From assembly GCA_900119535.1 (NCBI GenBank), contig FPJT01000003.1, forward strand, positions 62,001-126,000: 64,000 nucleotides of DNA. The letters run 5' to 3'. Below are positions 62,015 through 64,000 of the stretch, piece after piece; positions within the stretch are counted from its first letter, which is position 1, and every line of letters starts with the position of its first letter. A model generated the notes under the pieces. It searched no databases. It had not been told where the DNA came from and worked only from the letters and a program-made list of their open reading frames with translations. The stretch is from Ruminococcus sp. XPD3002 (GTDB taxonomy: Bacteria > Bacillota > Clostridia > Oscillospirales > Ruminococcaceae). The translations under genes were made by a program, and so were the position numbers.

Positions 62015-63589
62015 TTAGTTTTCTATTACGTAGCTGAATAATTCCTCGGCTCTTGATGAGAGCGTACGAAGATAATAATTATTTCCGTTTAATTCAAGAT
62101 CGATCTCGCCGTTCTGATAGATATTGAATATGATATCTCCCATGAAATCATGTCCGTTGCTTGCGAAAAGCTGGATGTATGCGTTTTTCCTCGAAAGCTT
62201 TGTTTTTATACTGAGGTTCGGATCGTTGAATAGTATCTCGTTTATGCGGTCTGAATCGACCTTGTGCTGCGAAAACGGAGTGTTGAAAAAGTTCGCCGTT
62301 TCATCAAAAGTAAGGTCATTGAGGTCAAGTTTTTCAAACAGATCCTCTACCGAAGCAGGTCTGAATTCATTATTGCAATAGAAATGATATCTGCCGTTAT
62401 CGTCACATGCCGCCACTGCATATTCGGGACTTATTCCGCTTATCGAATAAACATCATAGCTGCCCTCTGTTACCTTTCCTGTGAAATTGTGGGTGTAAGA
62501 AAGGAACGCACTGCCGATCAGCTCACCTATCTCGGATGCATCGACCTCCGCATCTCTGTTCTTATAGACCACATCGCTGTCTTCCATGCGAAGCTGATAA
62601 TAATAGTCCCAGTTGAAGGATTCATCCTCTGTGTATTCATAGAGGAAAAGACCGTCACAGTCTTCAAATTCAACAACGACAAGATCCTCGGGCATACCCT
62701 CATGTGTACCGTTATACCTGTAATATTTTACCATTGTGAAATAGTGTTTTCCGTTTGGAGTTCTTGTCTGTGATCCGTCTGTTATATAATCTCCCTTTAC
62801 GCTTTCGGAGACGTTTTCCGCATACCACGACAATTTTCTTCCCTTGAACAGATCTATTTCGCCGAAATACTCACGCACAACTTCATTTGTTATCTCATCG
62901 GTCTCCCGATTTATAACTTCCACGTTCGGAGGGGGAACTGTACTTGTCACAGGCGGAACGAATGCAGTTACAGGCTGCGTCATAACATGGGCAATTGCAG
63001 TAGTTTGTCTTGCCGTCGTTACAGCGTGTGCAGCAGTAGTTGTCTGTTTTGCCGATGTTGCAGGCTGAACGGGACGTGTTGCAGTCCCTGCGCTTGTTGC
63101 AGTCGGGATATTTGCCGGAGCTGCACCTGTTGCAGTTGTACGCACAACAGCAGTTGACCTTTCTGCCGCTTCTGTCCTCTGCGGTGAAGGCGATGCTGTC
63201 TGTTGCGGATGTCCTGCTTCTTTAGTGCCTGATGACCGGACCGCCGCTGTAGTTCTTGCTTCGCCGACTGCGGTGGTCTTTGCCTCTGTTTTTCTTGTTC
63301 TGACTGTAGTTGTTGTCTTTTCTTCGGTGATATCTTTTGTCACAGCTGATACTGCTTCGGAAGTTACCGCAGTTGTCTCGGTATTCTCGACTACTGTATC
63401 GGGATAGTTGTTATCCATTGAATTCCTGAGTGTGTCCCCCGAAACGAACCACACTCCAAGCAGTACAGCAGCACCTGCGCCCGACGATACCGCCGCACGT
63501 TTTATTATTGCGCTCCTGCGTTTCTTTTCAGCAAGGCGCTCTTCATATTTTCTGAAAATGCTGTCTATTCTCTCGTCATAATTCTTCAT
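62015..63589 (-). CDS. Membrane-anchored probable anti-sigma factor with Thr/Ala-rich linker
   Basis: 524 residues. A short cytoplasmic basic part (about 1-32, MKNYDERIDSIFRKYEERLA) leads to one helix (about 33-52). An outside Thr/Ala/Pro-rich linker covers about 70-210, with repeats of TTAA and TTTA type, followed by a C-terminal domain of about 300 residues, not recognised. The linker resembles those joining modules in cellulosomal proteins. Start 63589 overlaps the sigma gene's end; AAGGGGA is 7 bases upstream. Presumably holds the sigma factor until an outside cue. Confidence 0.75.
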   Translation of the reverse strand: MKNYDERIDSIFRKYEERLAEKKRRSAIIKRAAVSSGAGAAVLLGVWFVSGDTLRNSMDNNYPDTVVENTETTAVTSEAVSAVTKDITEEKTTTTVRTRKTEAKTTAVGEARTTAAVRSSGTKEAGHPQQTASPSPQRTEAAERSTAVVRTTATGAAPANIPTATSAGTATRPVQPATSAKQTTTAAHAVTTARQTTAIAHVMTQPVTAFVPPVTSTVPPPNVEVINRETDEITNEVVREYFGEIDLFKGRKLSWYAENVSESVKGDYITDGSQTRTPNGKHYFTMVKYYRYNGTHEGMPEDLVVVEFEDCDGLFLYEYTEDESFNWDYYYQLRMEDSDVVYKNRDAEVDASEIGELIGSAFLSYTHNFTGKVTEGSYDVYSISGISPEYAVAACDDNGRYHFYCNNEFRPASVEDLFEKLDLNDLTFDETANFFNTPFSQHKVDSDRINEILFNDPNLSIKTKLSRKNAYIQLFASNGHDFMGDIIFNIYQNGEIDLELNGNNYYLRTLSSRAEELFSYVIEN

Positions 63590-64000
63590 ACTCGAATCCC
63601 CTTTCTTCAAGAATTTTTTTCAGAGCCTGTTTAGCTCTGTAAACAAGGTTTTTGACCTGTTTTTCAGATCGTTTCATTATACCTGCCGTTTCGTTATAGC
63701 TGAATCCTTCAAAATAAACAAGATACAATACCTGACTGTAATCGGGATTGAGCACCGATATCGCCTGATGAAGCTGTATTTTCTGCTCGTCCCTGATATA
63801 GCTTTTTTCCAGGTCCTGTTCATCGGAAAGATCATACATATCGTCGGAAGGAAGGTCAGAGAAACGTGAGTAGTGCTTCAGCTGATCGAGCGCTGTATGC
63901 CTTGCAATAGCATACAGCCACGTTTTGAAGGAGCTTTTCCCTGAATACTTAGGCTTTTTCAGCGCTATCTCAACGAAAACTTCTTCCATTATTTCTTCTG
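63576..64000 (-). CDS. ECF sigma factor (partial, runs off right edge)
   Basis: The frame is open to base 64000 (GAA GAA ATA before the first ATG at 63989), so the gene begins beyond the window. Visible: end of region 2 (VFVEIALKKPKYSGKSSFKTWLYAIARHTALDQL) and region 4 (LNPDYSQVLYLVYFEGFSYNETAGIM, SEKQVKNLVYRAKQAL). It ends inside the start of the membrane partner gene (14-base overlap). Second sigma/anti-sigma pair in the window, unrelated in detail to that at 21 kb. Confidence 0.9.
   Translation of the reverse strand, partial: EEIMEEVFVEIALKKPKYSGKSSFKTWLYAIARHTALDQLKHYSRFSDLPSDDMYDLSDEQDLEKSYIRDEQKIQLHQAISVLNPDYSQVLYLVYFEGFSYNETAGIMKRSEKQVKNLVYRAKQALKKILEERGFEYEEL

Overview
The window looks like chromosomal DNA of a fibre-degrading Ruminococcus-type Firmicute (Oscillospiraceae). 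The reasons are moderate GC, strong AGGAGG-type ribosome sites, many TTGACA-17-TATAAT promoters, a type III glutamine synthetase, ECF-type ThiT thiamine uptake, and three secreted proteins ending in type I dockerins (a GH43 glycosidase, a CotH-kinase-like protein and an unknown). The species is not fixed by what is visible. No IS element, prophage or CRISPR array is seen, and one tRNA is present.

Layout. 1-5.8 kb: the end of an ABC exporter, then a leftward block of aspS, hisS, an MgsA-like gene, minD and aroK. 5.9-9.9 kb: a radical SAM gene and an acetyltransferase, then a secreted GH43-dockerin gene with a palindromic operator over its -35 box. 10-17.5 kb: the pyrimidine operon pyrR-pyrC-pyrF-carA-carB behind a PyrR-type attenuator, with a REP-like double palindrome between carA and carB. 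17.6-20.7 kb: a Zn/Cd-type P-type ATPase with a nine-unit His/Cys-rich repeat and an ArsR/SmtB-like operator. 21-23.2 kb: an ECF sigma factor with a membrane-anchored partner.

23.3-34 kb is a polyamine locus. A long structured leader with its own terminator precedes speD, followed by an arginine decarboxylase-type gene, speE and speB, then a carboxynorspermidine dehydrogenase-type gene and nspC. The cluster therefore encodes two chemically different aminopropyl-transfer routes. Small membrane proteins (two of DUF3592 type) and a diguanylate cyclase are interspersed. 34-43 kb holds an acetyltransferase, an amidohydrolase, tRNA-Leu(CAA), a leftward def/permease/membrane protein operon, an unusual TIM-barrel/acyl-CoA synthetase fusion, and thiT under a TPP riboswitch. 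43-50 kb holds glnN with an ANTAR-like leader, uvrA, and a secreted transglutaminase-like protein. At 49.9-50.2 kb lies a non-coding array of seven consecutive hairpins.

50.2-56.6 kb is a leftward Bce-type antimicrobial-peptide sensing and detoxification module (permease, ATPase, small membrane protein, histidine kinase, regulator), followed upstream by a methyltransferase and an orphan response regulator. 56.8-64 kb holds the CotH-dockerin gene, a promoter/terminator pair that could make a small RNA, a DUF11 protein without a signal peptide, a DUF1508 protein, a dockerin protein of unknown function, and a second ECF sigma/membrane-partner pair running off the right edge.

Best candidates for something undescribed are the speD leader RNA, the seven-hairpin element, the TIM-barrel/acyl-CoA synthetase fusion, the active-site-altered MgsA homologue, the His/Cys-repeat metal ATPase and the orphan small RNA near 58.8 kb. 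All functional names rest on recognised motifs and family knowledge; no database search was possible.
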